This document shows, one piece after another, positions 1-5,249 of a stretch of DNA of 28,306 nucleotides. The first letter of the stretch is position 1. Each line of letters starts with the position of its first letter. The notes beneath the pieces were generated by a model. It was not told the DNA's origin. It saw only the letters and a list, made by a program, of their open reading frames with translations, and did not search any database. The position numbers and the translations under genes were made by a program. Source of the stretch: a virus; the IMG/VR virus record IMGVR_UViG_3300040801_000310, positions 1 to 28,306 of that record, one strand, 5' to 3'.

Positions 1-138
1 TGTTATGTAAACTCTATATACTTCATAGCCCTTCTGTTCTAATGCGTACTCTGGATTCTCGAACCAGTTATCATACATCGGAAGATCCGTTGTAGTGTCA
101 TCGAAGGGCTTAAATCCGATAACCTCAACTAGTCGCAC
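1..138 (-). CDS. Partial small protein, MRLVEV N-terminus
   Basis: The open frame runs off the left edge, and 46 codons are visible. A TGA stop lies just upstream in frame, so the only credible start is GTG at 138-136. This start overlaps the end of the next gene upstream in transcription by 14 nt, which suggests translational coupling. The N-terminus (MRLVEV) resembles those of other small proteins in this cluster (MRLYEF, MRLFEI, MKLLEL), and this supports the reading. No domain is recognisable in the visible part. Function unknown. Confidence 0.6.
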   Translation of the reverse strand, partial: MRLVEVIGFKPFDDTTTDLPMYDNWFENPEYALEQKGYEVYRVYIT

Positions 139-577
139 GTTTCAACAATACCTGTCTTACTTTATAATTACTATTCGGTGCGTCAATTATAAATTCATCA
201 AACTCCGAATCTTCTTTTCTGCGCGTGGTCCAACCTAACTCGGCTGCTGCCTTCTTTGCTAATCTAGCATAAAGTGGTGCCCGACTAGCTTCTGACTTAT
301 CACCCCGGAAAGATATAGTTCGTATTTGTTTCGGATTAGACTTAACTAAGTCACGAACAATATTAATAACTGTAGAAAATACTGTAACAGCATCTCCTCG
401 ACCGGTAAGTTTTAAACCCTCCATGCTCCTAAACGAAACCTCATAGGCATCAGTTGATATTTGTTCGACCAAAACCTCGAAGTGTTCGCCGTTTACTGTA
501 AATGCTGCTGTCCAGCCGTCGCCGTCTGAATCTATTTCATACTTGACCGGCTGATCGAAGAGTTCTAAAAGTTTCAT
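125..577 (-). CDS. Hypothetical protein, 150 aa
   Basis: The protein starts MKLLELFDQ and then has an alternating beta-rich half (residues 15-60) and a basic C-terminal half. The C-terminal half contains a run around residues 85-115 (IRTISFRGDKSEASR, then APLYARLAKK). From memory, a small-residue/SR-LY-R pattern of this kind occurs in uncharacterised T4-like phage proteins. The gene sits 7 nt after the stop of the 585-950 gene and has no clear Shine-Dalgarno, so it is probably read by coupling from that late-promoter transcript. The N-terminus resembles a capsid-targeting propeptide (LLE at 3-5). No catalytic motif was seen. Function unknown. Confidence 0.8.
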   Translation of the reverse strand: MKLLELFDQPVKYEIDSDGDGWTAAFTVNGEHFEVLVEQISTDAYEVSFRSMEGLKLTGRGDAVTVFSTVINIVRDLVKSNPKQIRTISFRGDKSEASRAPLYARLAKKAAAELGWTTRRKEDSEFDEFIIDAPNSNYKVRQVLLKRATS

Positions 578-584
578 TTAACTA

Positions 585-950
585 TTAGTACTCGTTTTTA
601 TATCTGTCGTACTTGTCCTGGAATGCCCAGCCTGCTTGGTCTTCCGGGGACGGATCTCTATCGCCATGCGGATCATCGTAGTCGGTATGCTGTTGGCTGT
701 ATTCTTGTCTGCCGTCTAGTTCAGCGTCGATAGTATTATACATACCGTATGCATGTTTAGCTTCGAACTCGTTATCGGCTGTTTTTTGACGGTTGTATTC
801 GTCCTTCCATTCCTCTAGCCAATATTGTAACGTTTCGTCATCCATTTCTTCCATCGGTCCTTCGCGCTTAAAATCGTCGAAAGTAGATGACGTCATTGCT
901 GACGCCTCTTGAATGGCTTCCATTAACTTACGCATTTCTATAGCTGACAT
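585..950 (-). CDS. Hypothetical acidic protein with MRKLMEA leader, 121 aa
   Basis: A longer frame is open to 1019, but ATG 950 is chosen. It has a strong GGAGAA Shine-Dalgarno 5-6 nt upstream and a GATAAATA late promoter at 983-990, and its N-terminus MSAIEMRKLMEA nearly matches that of the 2360-2986 protein (MSADDMRKLMEA). L-M-E|A fits the T4 gp21 prohead protease consensus (L/I-x-E|A/S), so the first 11 residues may be a cleaved capsid-targeting peptide. The rest is hydrophilic and rich in D, E, Q and Y, with no known fold visible. It is the first gene of an operon with the 125-577 gene. Function unknown; an internal head protein is an inference. Confidence 0.8.
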   Translation of the reverse strand: MSAIEMRKLMEAIQEASAMTSSTFDDFKREGPMEEMDDETLQYWLEEWKDEYNRQKTADNEFEAKHAYGMYNTIDAELDGRQEYSQQHTDYDDPHGDRDPSPEDQAGWAFQDKYDRYKNEY

Positions 951-982
951 TGTTTTCTCCACATCGTAGATTATATTCAATG

Positions 983-990
983 TATTTATC
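983..990 (-). promoter_or_regulatory. T4-type late promoter GATAAATA
   Basis: The reverse complement reads GATAAATA, one base from the T4 late consensus TATAAATA. It lies 32 nt before ATG 950 and only 3 nt from the CCA end of the tRNA-Gln gene. Confidence 0.75.
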
Positions 991-993
991 ATC

Positions 994-1068
994 TGGAAGA
1001 CCCTATGTGAGTCGAACACATATACTCTGAGTCAAAGTCAGATGCATTAACCATTATGCGAAGGGCCT
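994..1068 (-). tRNA. tRNA-Gln(UUG)
   Basis: The 7-bp acceptor has one G-U pair. T stem ATGTG/CACAT and the anticodon stem TCTGA/TCAGA are perfect. The anticodon loop is CTTTGAC, giving UUG. The D stem is GCAT/ATGC and CCA is encoded. The discriminator is U. The 3' end abuts a late promoter. Confidence 0.88.
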
Positions 1069-1074
1069 ATAATT

Positions 1075-1151
1075 TGGTACCTGGTAGTGGAATCGAACCA
1101 CTTCATTCCACCTTGTAAGGGTGGTGCCATCCCATTCGGCGCCAACCAGGC
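1075..1151 (-). tRNA. tRNA-Val(UAC)
   Basis: Acceptor ACCTGGT pairs with ACCAGGC (one G-U). T stem is AGTGG/CCACT and anticodon stem CCACC/GGTGG. The loop CTTACAA gives anticodon UAC. CCA is encoded. It is one of two Val(UAC) tRNAs here (also 8517-8590). Confidence 0.9.
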
Positions 1152-1157
1152 ATTGTT

Positions 1158-1232
1158 TGGTCGTGATGAGTGGAATCGAACCACCGTCACACTCCGTATG
1201 AAAGAGCTGCCTAACCATTCGGCCTCATCACG
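1158..1232 (-). tRNA. tRNA with CAU anticodon (elongator Met or Ile2)
   Basis: The acceptor CGTGATG/CATCACG is perfect, with C1-G72 paired, so it is not initiator-like. The anticodon loop TTCATAC gives CAU, and the innermost anticodon-stem pair is G-U. CCA is encoded. Met and lysidine-modified Ile2 cannot be separated by eye. An orphan CCA (1239-1241) lies just upstream in transcription, next to the HNH gene. Confidence 0.8.
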
Positions 1233-1259
1233 ATTGTTTGGTTGTCTGTTGTACGTGGA

Positions 1260-1769
1260 TTAATGCTTCTTCATTTTTAAGTAACGTTCGGTTCTTCGTT
1301 GGTTGTTGCGTTTACTTTTTATATTGCGGCCTCGCCACGTTGACGTTTGCGAGTGACAATTAGGACAGAGTGCCTCAACATTATCACGGGAATTATTCTG
1401 GTTATTGCCGTCTATATGCTCGTACTCGAGTGTAAGTTGTTCGCCCAGCCACTCGTCTAATCCACATTTATTACATTTTCCATCTTGATCTAGTATTACT
1501 CGCAGACGCTTACCCTGGATACCAATAACGTCCCAGTCTTGAGTTAACAACGACTCTAAGTAATTATGTGGGCTGCATGGACTAGCTGCACGAAGCGTTG
1601 CCATTTTAGCAACGATTTGCTCTTCTGATAAACTAGCCCAATATTTCTTATTTGCTATGCTTTTTCTTCTTCGGGATTCTTCAGTAAATGTTCTACTATT
1701 AGCACATCGCCTTGAACAATATACTCCCGACTTACTGTGTTCGTTGTTGCACTTCGGACACTCTTTCAT
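1260..1769 (-). CDS. HNH homing-type endonuclease, 169 aa
   Basis: The N-terminus carries a zinc ribbon (CPKC at 4-7, then C18 and C22) like those of free-standing phage HNH endonucleases. Residues 99-102 (CNKC) and 135-138 (CPNC) form a second zinc site around the HNH core, EYEHIDGNNQNN followed by an H near residue 139. These enzymes nick or cut DNA and spread themselves between phages. The start has an AAAGG Shine-Dalgarno and a late promoter at 1787-1794. The gene lies inside the tRNA cluster. Downstream (1239-1241) is a CCA with no tRNA body, as if the gene replaced a tRNA. The exact target is unknown. Confidence 0.9.
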   Translation of the reverse strand: MKECPKCNNEHSKSGVYCSRRCANSRTFTEESRRRKSIANKKYWASLSEEQIVAKMATLRAASPCSPHNYLESLLTQDWDVIGIQGKRLRVILDQDGKCNKCGLDEWLGEQLTLEYEHIDGNNQNNSRDNVEALCPNCHSQTSTWRGRNIKSKRNNQRRTERYLKMKKH

Positions 1770-1786
1770 AATCGAACCTTTACTTT

Positions 1787-1794
1787 TATTTATC
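1787..1794 (-). promoter_or_regulatory. T4-type late promoter GATAAATA
   Basis: The reverse complement is GATAAATA, 17 nt before the HNH start codon at 1769, with AAAGG between them. Confidence 0.7.
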
Positions 1795-1821
1795 TAAGAG
1801 AAGTTCGATTTTATAATATAC

Positions 1822-1912
1822 TGGTACTAGACGGAGGAATCGAACCTACACCAGGGGGTTATCTGCCCAATCCGCGTATAAAGCGGCCCACTCGCCACGA
1901 GTTACGCCTAGT
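1822..1912 (-). tRNA. Unusual tRNA, UAU anticodon with long variable arm
   Basis: The acceptor ACTAGAC/GCCTAGT pairs with one G-U, the T loop is TTCGATT, and CCA is encoded. The T stem has one mismatch. The anticodon loop TTTATAC reads UAU (Ile, AUA codons). However, the variable region is about 21 nt with a GGG/CCC stem, as in Leu, Ser and Tyr tRNAs. The D arm is compact (ACTC/GAGT around 5 nt, few D-loop Gs). Identity is therefore uncertain: an Ile tRNA with a class II body, or a non-standard or degraded tRNA. Confidence 0.65.
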
Positions 1913-1918
1913 ATTATT

Positions 1919-1994
1919 TGGTCGCCCGGAGTCGGACTTAAACCGCCACACTATCGTGAAAACACACGAGGAAAGCTGCATTCAGCACCGGACA
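1919..1994 (-). ncRNA. tRNA-like element, aberrant anticodon arm, CCA
   Basis: A 7-bp acceptor (two G-U), a T arm with loop TTTAAGT and encoded CCA are present. The T-loop C56 is replaced by U. The D-arm hairpin GCTG/CAGC has a 4-nt loop without GG. The anticodon-position hairpin TCGTG/CACGA has a 6-nt loop TGTTTT without U33. A UUU (Lys) anticodon is possible only by stretching the rules. It could be a degraded tRNA or a non-decoding tRNA-like RNA. Confidence 0.5.
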
Positions 1995-1999
1995 CAATT

Positions 2000-2074
2000 T
2001 GGTACTCCCAGAGAGGATCGAACTCTCTTCACTGCGCTGAGAACGCAGTATCCTAGCCAGTAGACGATGGGAGC
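2000..2074 (-). tRNA. tRNA-Glu(CUC)
   Basis: T stem GAGAG/CTCTC and anticodon stem CTGCG/CGCAG are perfect. Loop TTCTCAG gives CUC. The acceptor has one terminal G-U, and CCA is encoded. It is one of three Glu tRNAs in the window. Confidence 0.88.
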
Positions 2075-2075
2075 A

Positions 2076-2231
2076 TTATTTTTGTCTTTGCTTTTCTTCT
2101 TGGAGTTGTTTTATAACTCTACGTATTGTTGCTTTACGGGTTTCAGTAGTATAACTACTTAATAATTCCCATCTTAAATTTTCTTCTTTCTCTGATATGT
2201 TGCGTGGTCTACGCTTATCACCTTTGCCCAT
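2076..2231 (-). CDS. Small basic protein MGKGDKRRPRN, 51 aa
   Basis: This 51-codon gene starts at ATG 2231-2229 and ends TAA at 2076-2078, one base past the tRNA-Glu gene. It begins MGKGDKRRPRN and ends in a lysine/glutamine-rich helix (RRVIKQLQEEKQRQK). Upstream are GGAG at about 10 nt and a GATAAATA late promoter at 2259-2266. From memory, short proteins with a GDKRRP start occur in T4-like phages, but I know of no function. The frame fills the gap between two tRNAs with sensible protein composition, which supports it being real. Confidence 0.75.
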   Translation of the reverse strand: MGKGDKRRPRNISEKEENLRWELLSSYTTETRKATIRRVIKQLQEEKQRQK

Positions 2232-2258
2232 AATAAACTACTCCGTAAATGAGGTAAT

Positions 2259-2266
2259 TATTTATC
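2259..2266 (-). promoter_or_regulatory. T4-type late promoter GATAAATA
   Basis: The reverse complement reads GATAAATA, 27 nt before ATG 2231 and 9 nt from the CCA end of tRNA-Arg(ACG). Confidence 0.7.
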
Positions 2267-2275
2267 ATGTTTATT

Positions 2276-2351
2276 TGGCACCCCCGAAAGGAATCGAACC
2301 TTAGAGCATCAACGTTCGTAGCGTCGAGTCTGCTAGACCAGCAGCGGGGGT
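2276..2351 (-). tRNA. tRNA-Arg(ACG)
   Basis: The acceptor ACCCCCG/CGGGGGT is perfect. The anticodon stem is CAACG/CGTCG with one U-G pair. Loop CTACGAA gives ACG, presumably inosine-modified if the host deaminase acts on it. CCA is encoded and the discriminator is G. Confidence 0.88.
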
Positions 2352-2359
2352 AGTATATT

Positions 2360-2986
2360 TTAATGCCAGGAGCTATCTTCGCCGCCTCCGGCTTCCCAAC
2401 TGTCATACGGAAGAACGCTAGCGATCTTCTTGTAGGCTCCTAATATGCCGTGTTCTTTTACTAGGTCACGGAATATCTGTTGCTCTTCGTCGTATCCGTT
2501 CATTTCTAAACGACCAGCGTCAGTTGCTAGTTCTATCATGTCTATACTAGACACCGAATCAGCCGGGACATCGTATGCGATTTGATCCCACACTCTTCGA
2601 ATTGCACTTGCAAGGGTTTTCAGGGCAAGAATATCGGAACCAGATGTTACACTCTCATCCATCTCGTCGTCGTCGCTCGGCTGAACACGCTCGTATAGAT
2701 CACTGATGATTTCGTCTAGTGTTGTATCTCGGTCGCCGTAGCCGCCCGTCCCTAGTGATGCCTTAATATGGCCGCCTGGGTAAGACTGGAAACGATTGTA
2801 AATAACATCATCGTAACCGACTGCTTGTCTTAGAATAGTATCAAATGCGTTTATAGCATCTTTCATTTGCTCGTTTAAATCTTCTAGCTCACTAATGGCA
2901 TCGTATATCTTATTAGCATCCGGGTGACGTTCTGCTACCTCAAATACAACTGCTTCCATTAATTTTCGCATATCGTCTGCTGACAT
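2360..2986 (-). CDS. Hypothetical protein with MRKLMEA leader, 208 aa
   Basis: ATG 2986 has an AGAGG Shine-Dalgarno and a late promoter at 3016-3023. Residues 1-12 (MSADDMRKLMEA) nearly match the leader of the 585-950 protein and contain L-M-E|A, a prohead-protease-like site. The rest is mostly helical and acidic: residues 15-60 look coiled-coil-like (PDANKIYDAISELEDLNEQM), and the C-terminal tail is Gly/Glu/Asp/Ser-rich and ends WH. No enzyme motif was seen. Capsid targeting is inferred from the leader only. Function unknown. Confidence 0.85.
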   Translation of the reverse strand: MSADDMRKLMEAVVFEVAERHPDANKIYDAISELEDLNEQMKDAINAFDTILRQAVGYDDVIYNRFQSYPGGHIKASLGTGGYGDRDTTLDEIISDLYERVQPSDDDEMDESVTSGSDILALKTLASAIRRVWDQIAYDVPADSVSSIDMIELATDAGRLEMNGYDEEQQIFRDLVKEHGILGAYKKIASVLPYDSWEAGGGEDSSWH

Positions 2987-3015
2987 AAATAACCTCTATA
3001 ATTAGTCGTTTAGAG

Positions 3016-3023
3016 TATTTATC
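3016..3023 (-). promoter_or_regulatory. T4-type late promoter GATAAATA
   Basis: The reverse complement reads GATAAATA, 29 nt before ATG 2986, and ends 4 nt from the CCA of tRNA-Asp. Confidence 0.75.
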
Positions 3024-3027
3024 TAAT

Positions 3028-3103
3028 TGGCGGGGACGACGAGTTTCGATCTCGCTACCTTGGACGTGACAGGCCCACGCTCTCCCGATTGAGCTACGCC
3101 CCC
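3028..3103 (-). tRNA. tRNA-Asp(GUC)
   Basis: The acceptor pairs 7/7 with one G-U. The anticodon loop CTGTCAC gives GUC. The T loop reads ATCGAAA, so T54 is replaced by A. CCA is encoded and the discriminator is G, as expected for Asp. Confidence 0.88.
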
Positions 3104-3110
3104 TTTTATT

Positions 3111-3232
3111 TGGTGATATACTCGCGGTCTAGGGGCGTGTAGATTAAACACCTACTAGGCATAGCGTACATCTGTTTAACTACAGCACTAGGTCTCGTCT
3201 GTAGCCGCGCCTATGGGTTATCATAGCCTAAA
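3111..3232 (-). ncRNA. Structured spacer RNA with CCA-like end
   Basis: This 120-nt gap between tRNA-Asp and the next tRNA-like element has no ORF. It contains several stems: CGCGG/CCGCG (3123-3127 with 3205-3209), a 6-bp CTACAG/CTGTAG hairpin with a 13-nt loop (3180-3204), a 5-bp CTATG/CATAG hairpin (3211-3226) and a T-arm-like GTGT/ACAC hairpin (3137-2151 on the same scale, i.e. 3137-3151). On the minus strand the end nearest tRNA-Asp reads ACCA. It could be a stable RNA from the tRNA precursor or a decayed tRNA pair. Confidence 0.35.
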
Positions 3233-3236
3233 AGTT

Positions 3237-3346
3237 GCCCAAGGGAGGAATCGAACCTCCGTTTCACCGCCATACTCATCATCACTGTGTTCCGCGATTA
3301 CACAGCTAGAGACGTAACAAGCCGTCGCTTGCTCCTATACTCGGGC
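3237..3346 (-). ncRNA. 110-nt tRNA-like RNA without CCA
   Basis: A 7-bp acceptor (GCCCGAG with CTTGGGC) and a perfect T arm (GGAGG, loop TTCGATT, CCTCC) are classic. Between them, the D region carries a CAAGC/GCTTG hairpin with a 4-nt loop. The anticodon-position hairpin CTGTGT/ACACAG has a 9-nt loop. There are about 24 nt of variable region. The bases after the acceptor read ACT, so CCA is not encoded. No anticodon can be assigned. It may be an interrupted tRNA or a tRNA mimic. Confidence 0.5.
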
Positions 3347-3356
3347 ATAAACTCAT

Positions 3357-3608
3357 TTAAAAAATATAATTATAGATACAGTCATACACATAATCAGCGT
3401 GTTCGTTGTGTAGTTGTTCTATTTCTTCTTCGGTAAATTCATTTCCGTTTTTCCACCAGGCCCTTGCAATAAACGCATCGGCATAATCGGGGTGGTCGTG
3501 TATGTTAATACCCTCTACCTCTACATCGTCAATGAGTTCCACATTGATCGGTGTGTACTTCAAGCGGTAGATAATTTCATCTTCTTCTGACATAGTCGCA
3601 GTATACAT
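3357..3608 (-). CDS. Hypothetical acidic protein, 83 aa
   Basis: The frame begins at ATG 3608, with a second in-frame ATG at 3593 (MSEEDEI). Neither has a clear Shine-Dalgarno, and the shorter form starts where the acidic protein-like composition starts. Residues 33-75 (NIHDHPDYADAF, then a WW pair and FTEEEIEQL) resemble, from memory, small uncharacterised proteins of T4-like phages with a D-Y-x-D-A and T-E-E-E-I pattern. The protein is strongly acidic. Function unknown. Confidence 0.7.
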   Translation of the reverse strand: MYTATMSEEDEIIYRLKYTPINVELIDDVEVEGINIHDHPDYADAFIARAWWKNGNEFTEEEIEQLHNEHADYVYDCIYNYIF

Positions 3609-3636
3609 TATGTAATACGCATCTGCAACCTGTATT

Positions 3637-3710
3637 TGGCAGGCGCCTTAGGACTCGAACCTAAATCAACGGGTCTGCTCCCGCCGTGTTATCCGTTACA
3701 CCAAACACCT
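3637..3710 (-). tRNA. tRNA-like gene, 6-nt anticodon loop, isotype unclear
   Basis: The acceptor pairs 7/7 with three G-U pairs. The T arm (TTAGG/CCTAA, loop TTCGAGT) and D stem (GTGT/ACAC) are good, and CCA is encoded. The anticodon stem pairs best as GCGGG/CCCGT, leaving a 6-nt loop AGCAGA with no U33. A standard 7-nt loop breaks the stem after two pairs. GCA (Cys) would be the nearest anticodon, but this is not supported. It may be a decayed or non-decoding tRNA. Confidence 0.6.
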
Positions 3711-3718
3711 AAAAATTG

Positions 3719-3856
3719 TTATACTTCGTGTAGTTGTAATTCTAAGAGAATAATTTTACGTTCTAATTTTTGTGCCTTCTTCGTCTTATGCTTCGCTTCT
3801 GCTTTTAAAAGTTTTTTCCATAGGGCACGAAGCTCTTCTACCATGATCTCTGCCAT
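3719..3856 (-). CDS. Small coiled-coil protein, 45 aa
   Basis: ATG 3856 is preceded by AAGGAGAAG, one of the best Shine-Dalgarno sequences in the region, and the frame ends TAA at 3719-3721. The product (MAEIMVEELRALWKK...) is almost one continuous amphipathic helix with lysine-rich and leucine-rich faces, ending LLELQLHEV. A coiled-coil dimer is likely. The gene follows a hairpin-rich leader (3878-3939) downstream of tRNA-Trp. Function unknown; a small scaffold or adaptor role would be speculation. Confidence 0.8.
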   Translation of the reverse strand: MAEIMVEELRALWKKLLKAEAKHKTKKAQKLERKIILLELQLHEV

Positions 3857-3877
3857 GTGCTTCTCCTTTAATTAATA

Positions 3878-3939
3878 CAATGCAGCCTGGACCACGCATA
3901 AGGGCATCGGTCATCCTCCCTATACTAATCACTGCATTG
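3878..3939 (-). ncRNA. Hairpin-closed leader between tRNA-Trp and small gene
   Basis: An 8-bp perfect stem CAATGCAG/CTGCATTG closes a 46-nt interior with no ORF. It lies between the tRNA-Trp 3' end and the Shine-Dalgarno of the 3719-3856 gene. It could be a processing signal, an mRNA leader structure or a small stable RNA. Only the closing stem is firm. Confidence 0.4.
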
Positions 3940-3945
3940 CATGTT

Positions 3946-4018
3946 TGGCGGGCTACCTAGGAATCGAACCCAGTCCTACGGTTTTGGAGACCGATTGACT
4001 ACCTTAGCCACATAACCC
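3946..4018 (-). tRNA. tRNA-Trp(CCA)
   Basis: The acceptor pairs 7/7 with two G-U. The anticodon loop CTCCAAA gives CCA. The T arm pairs fully with one wobble. The outer anticodon-stem pair is A-A mismatched on the plus strand. CCA is encoded and the discriminator is G, as in bacterial tRNA-Trp. Confidence 0.85.
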
Positions 4019-4030
4019 ATTTATTTGCGC

Positions 4031-4146
4031 AGGAAGCCATTTCAACGTTCTAGTAGCATCTCCGCCTCCTAGCGGTGCTTTCAGTGTACTATAGTTAGTA
4101 TGCCTACTACTCTAGTACGTCGAGGAACGACTTACGTTGGCTTCCT
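4031..4146 (-). ncRNA. 116-nt multi-stem structured RNA
   Basis: This interval between tRNA-Trp and the initiator-type tRNA has no ORF. It is closed by a perfect 8-bp stem AGGAAGCC/GGCTTCCT. Inside are an AACGT/ACGTT helix (4044-4048 with 4134-4138), a GCA-CCGC/GCGG-TGC hairpin (4056-4078), a GTACTA/TAGTAC hairpin (4086-4118) and a GTCG/CGAC hairpin (4119-4131). The stems nest consistently into a multi-branch fold of tRNA-like outline. There is no T-loop motif and no CCA. T4 itself encodes two small stable RNAs (C and D) of unknown function in its tRNA cluster. Whether this is their analogue is an inference. Confidence 0.6.
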
Positions 4147-4152
4147 ATTGTT

Positions 4153-4226
4153 TGGTTGCGAGTGCCGGAATCGAACCGACCTAATGGGCTTATGAGACCC
4201 GCGAATAACCACTATTCTAACTCGCG
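4153..4226 (-). tRNA. fMet: Initiator-type tRNA-fMet(CAU)
   Basis: The 5' end is CGCGAGT and the 3' end ACTCGCAACCA, so C1 faces A72 unpaired, the hallmark of bacterial initiator tRNA. The anticodon arm is CGGGT-CTCATAA-GCCCA, with three consecutive G-C pairs, one step further from the loop than in E. coli tRNA-fMet. The flanking AGGTCGGTTCGATTCCGGC strongly resembles bacterial fMet. CCA is encoded. An Ile2 tRNA is the alternative but would not explain C1-A72. Confidence 0.8.
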
Positions 4227-4231
4227 TCAAA

Positions 4232-5053
4232 TTATAACTTTTGTTCTATGCTTCTTACTAATGCTCTCAAACGATTCATGTTTCCCATGATACGCGAACG
4301 GTGAACTGCTCTGTCTGCAGGATCTTGTAGACGGTTAGCAATTCCTAACCCACGCTTGGCAGCACTGTATTTGTTTAGGGCGTCTTGCAACATATCGCCG
4401 ATTGCAAAAAAATCTTCCTTGCTCATGCCTTCTCTAAGTGTGCTTGCTTTGCGCTTGCACTCTGTTAGTCTTACAAAGTAAGACTTTAATACAGACTCTA
4501 AGATGAAATACGGGTCAAAAACAACGTCAACGTGTTCGCCTTTGAGTATTGCGTTCTGTATTTTCTTGCGATCTTTAGATACTGCTTCTTTATCTAAATG
4601 ATACTCGTGGTCTTTAAAATACTGAAGCATGATTGCTTTAGCATCTTTATCTGTCAGTTTCGACTTTCTGTTACGAGCATCAATTTTTGCTCTACGCAAG
4701 TTATCTGCAACCTCGTAGCCTTTAGATTCAGCGTACTTAATCATTGTACTAGGAATCGTTGCGAACCAGCCTGCCTTATCTTCCATTTCCAACGGAAGTT
4801 CGCCGTGTACTAATGCGTACATTCTAGGCGCTGCTAGGCGCAGGCTGTTTTTATTTCTGCTGTAATCAACTAGCGCATCGTTAACCCTACTGCTCAACTC
4901 GGATTGTGACATCTTGTCGTCTTTTACGAGGTCAAGTATAAACTCTAATTCCTCAGGTGCAAGTCTAGTAGCTTTAAAGTTGCGCTCTTCTGGTGCTAAT
5001 TGACCATCAAGGTCTAATTCATTTAGCGCCGATTTAAATTCATAAAGTCTCAT
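4232..5053 (-). CDS. Hypothetical protein with capsid-leader-like N-terminus, 273 aa
   Basis: ATG 5053 has a GAGAGGA Shine-Dalgarno and a late promoter at 5080-5087. The protein starts MRLYEFKSALNELDLDG. L-N-E|L at 10-13 and L-Y-E at 3-5 fit the loose prohead-protease consensus. The body is basic, helical and rich in K, R, D and E, with a hydrophobic stretch around residues 190-205 (FDPYFILESVLKSYFV) and an Arg-rich C-terminus (HRSRIMGNMNRLRALVR). No signal peptide and no enzyme motif were seen. A basic protein with this leader would suit a DNA-associated internal head protein, but this is inference. Confidence 0.8.
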   Translation of the reverse strand: MRLYEFKSALNELDLDGQLAPEERNFKATRLAPEELEFILDLVKDDKMSQSELSSRVNDALVDYSRNKNSLRLAAPRMYALVHGELPLEMEDKAGWFATIPSTMIKYAESKGYEVADNLRRAKIDARNRKSKLTDKDAKAIMLQYFKDHEYHLDKEAVSKDRKKIQNAILKGEHVDVVFDPYFILESVLKSYFVRLTECKRKASTLREGMSKEDFFAIGDMLQDALNKYSAAKRGLGIANRLQDPADRAVHRSRIMGNMNRLRALVRSIEQKL

Positions 5054-5079
5054 AACATCCTCTCAGACAGTGTTTAGTG

Positions 5080-5087
5080 TATTTATC
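5080..5087 (-). promoter_or_regulatory. T4-type late promoter GATAAATA
   Basis: The reverse complement is GATAAATA, 26 nt before ATG 5053 and 15 nt from the CCA end of tRNA-Arg(UCG). Confidence 0.75.
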
Positions 5088-5102
5088 TAAGAGAAACATA
5101 TT

Positions 5103-5177
5103 TGGAGCCCCCGCGAAGATTCGAACTCCGAAGCTGACCACGTTCGAAGCGTGGTACCCGTCCACCGGGCCAGGGGC
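5103..5177 (-). tRNA. tRNA-Arg(UCG)
   Basis: The acceptor pairs 7/7 with one G-U. The anticodon stem CCACG/CGTGG is perfect. Loop CTTCGAA gives UCG. The T loop is TTCGAAT and CCA is encoded. The discriminator is U. Confidence 0.88.
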
Positions 5178-5182
5178 ATTGT

Positions 5183-5243
5183 TGGAGCCGCTTTGCACCA
5201 TGCCTTGGGATCAGCAAGTGGGACTCGAACCCTGATAAGCGGC
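5183..5243 (-). ncRNA. 61-nt CCA-tailed tRNA-like RNA with 5' T-loop motif
   Basis: The acceptor GCCGCTT/AAGCGGC is a perfect 7 bp and the 3' end reads TCCA. The T-arm-like sequence GGGTTCGAGTCCC lies right after the 5' acceptor strand, in the D-arm position. It sits inside an ATCAG/CTGAT stem. There is no anticodon arm and no T arm in the normal place. Length is 61 nt. It is tightly packed between tRNA-Arg and tRNA-Thr with the same spacer as real tRNAs. Confidence 0.55.
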
Positions 5244-5249
5244 ATTGTT

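Noticed and set aside
1737-2063. Plus-strand frame of 108 codons
   Set aside because: It runs antisense through three tRNA-type elements and the HNH start; the composition follows the tRNAs.
2218-2406. Minus-strand frame of 62 codons
   Set aside because: It crosses tRNA-Arg; the real gene in this gap is 2076-2231 in another frame.
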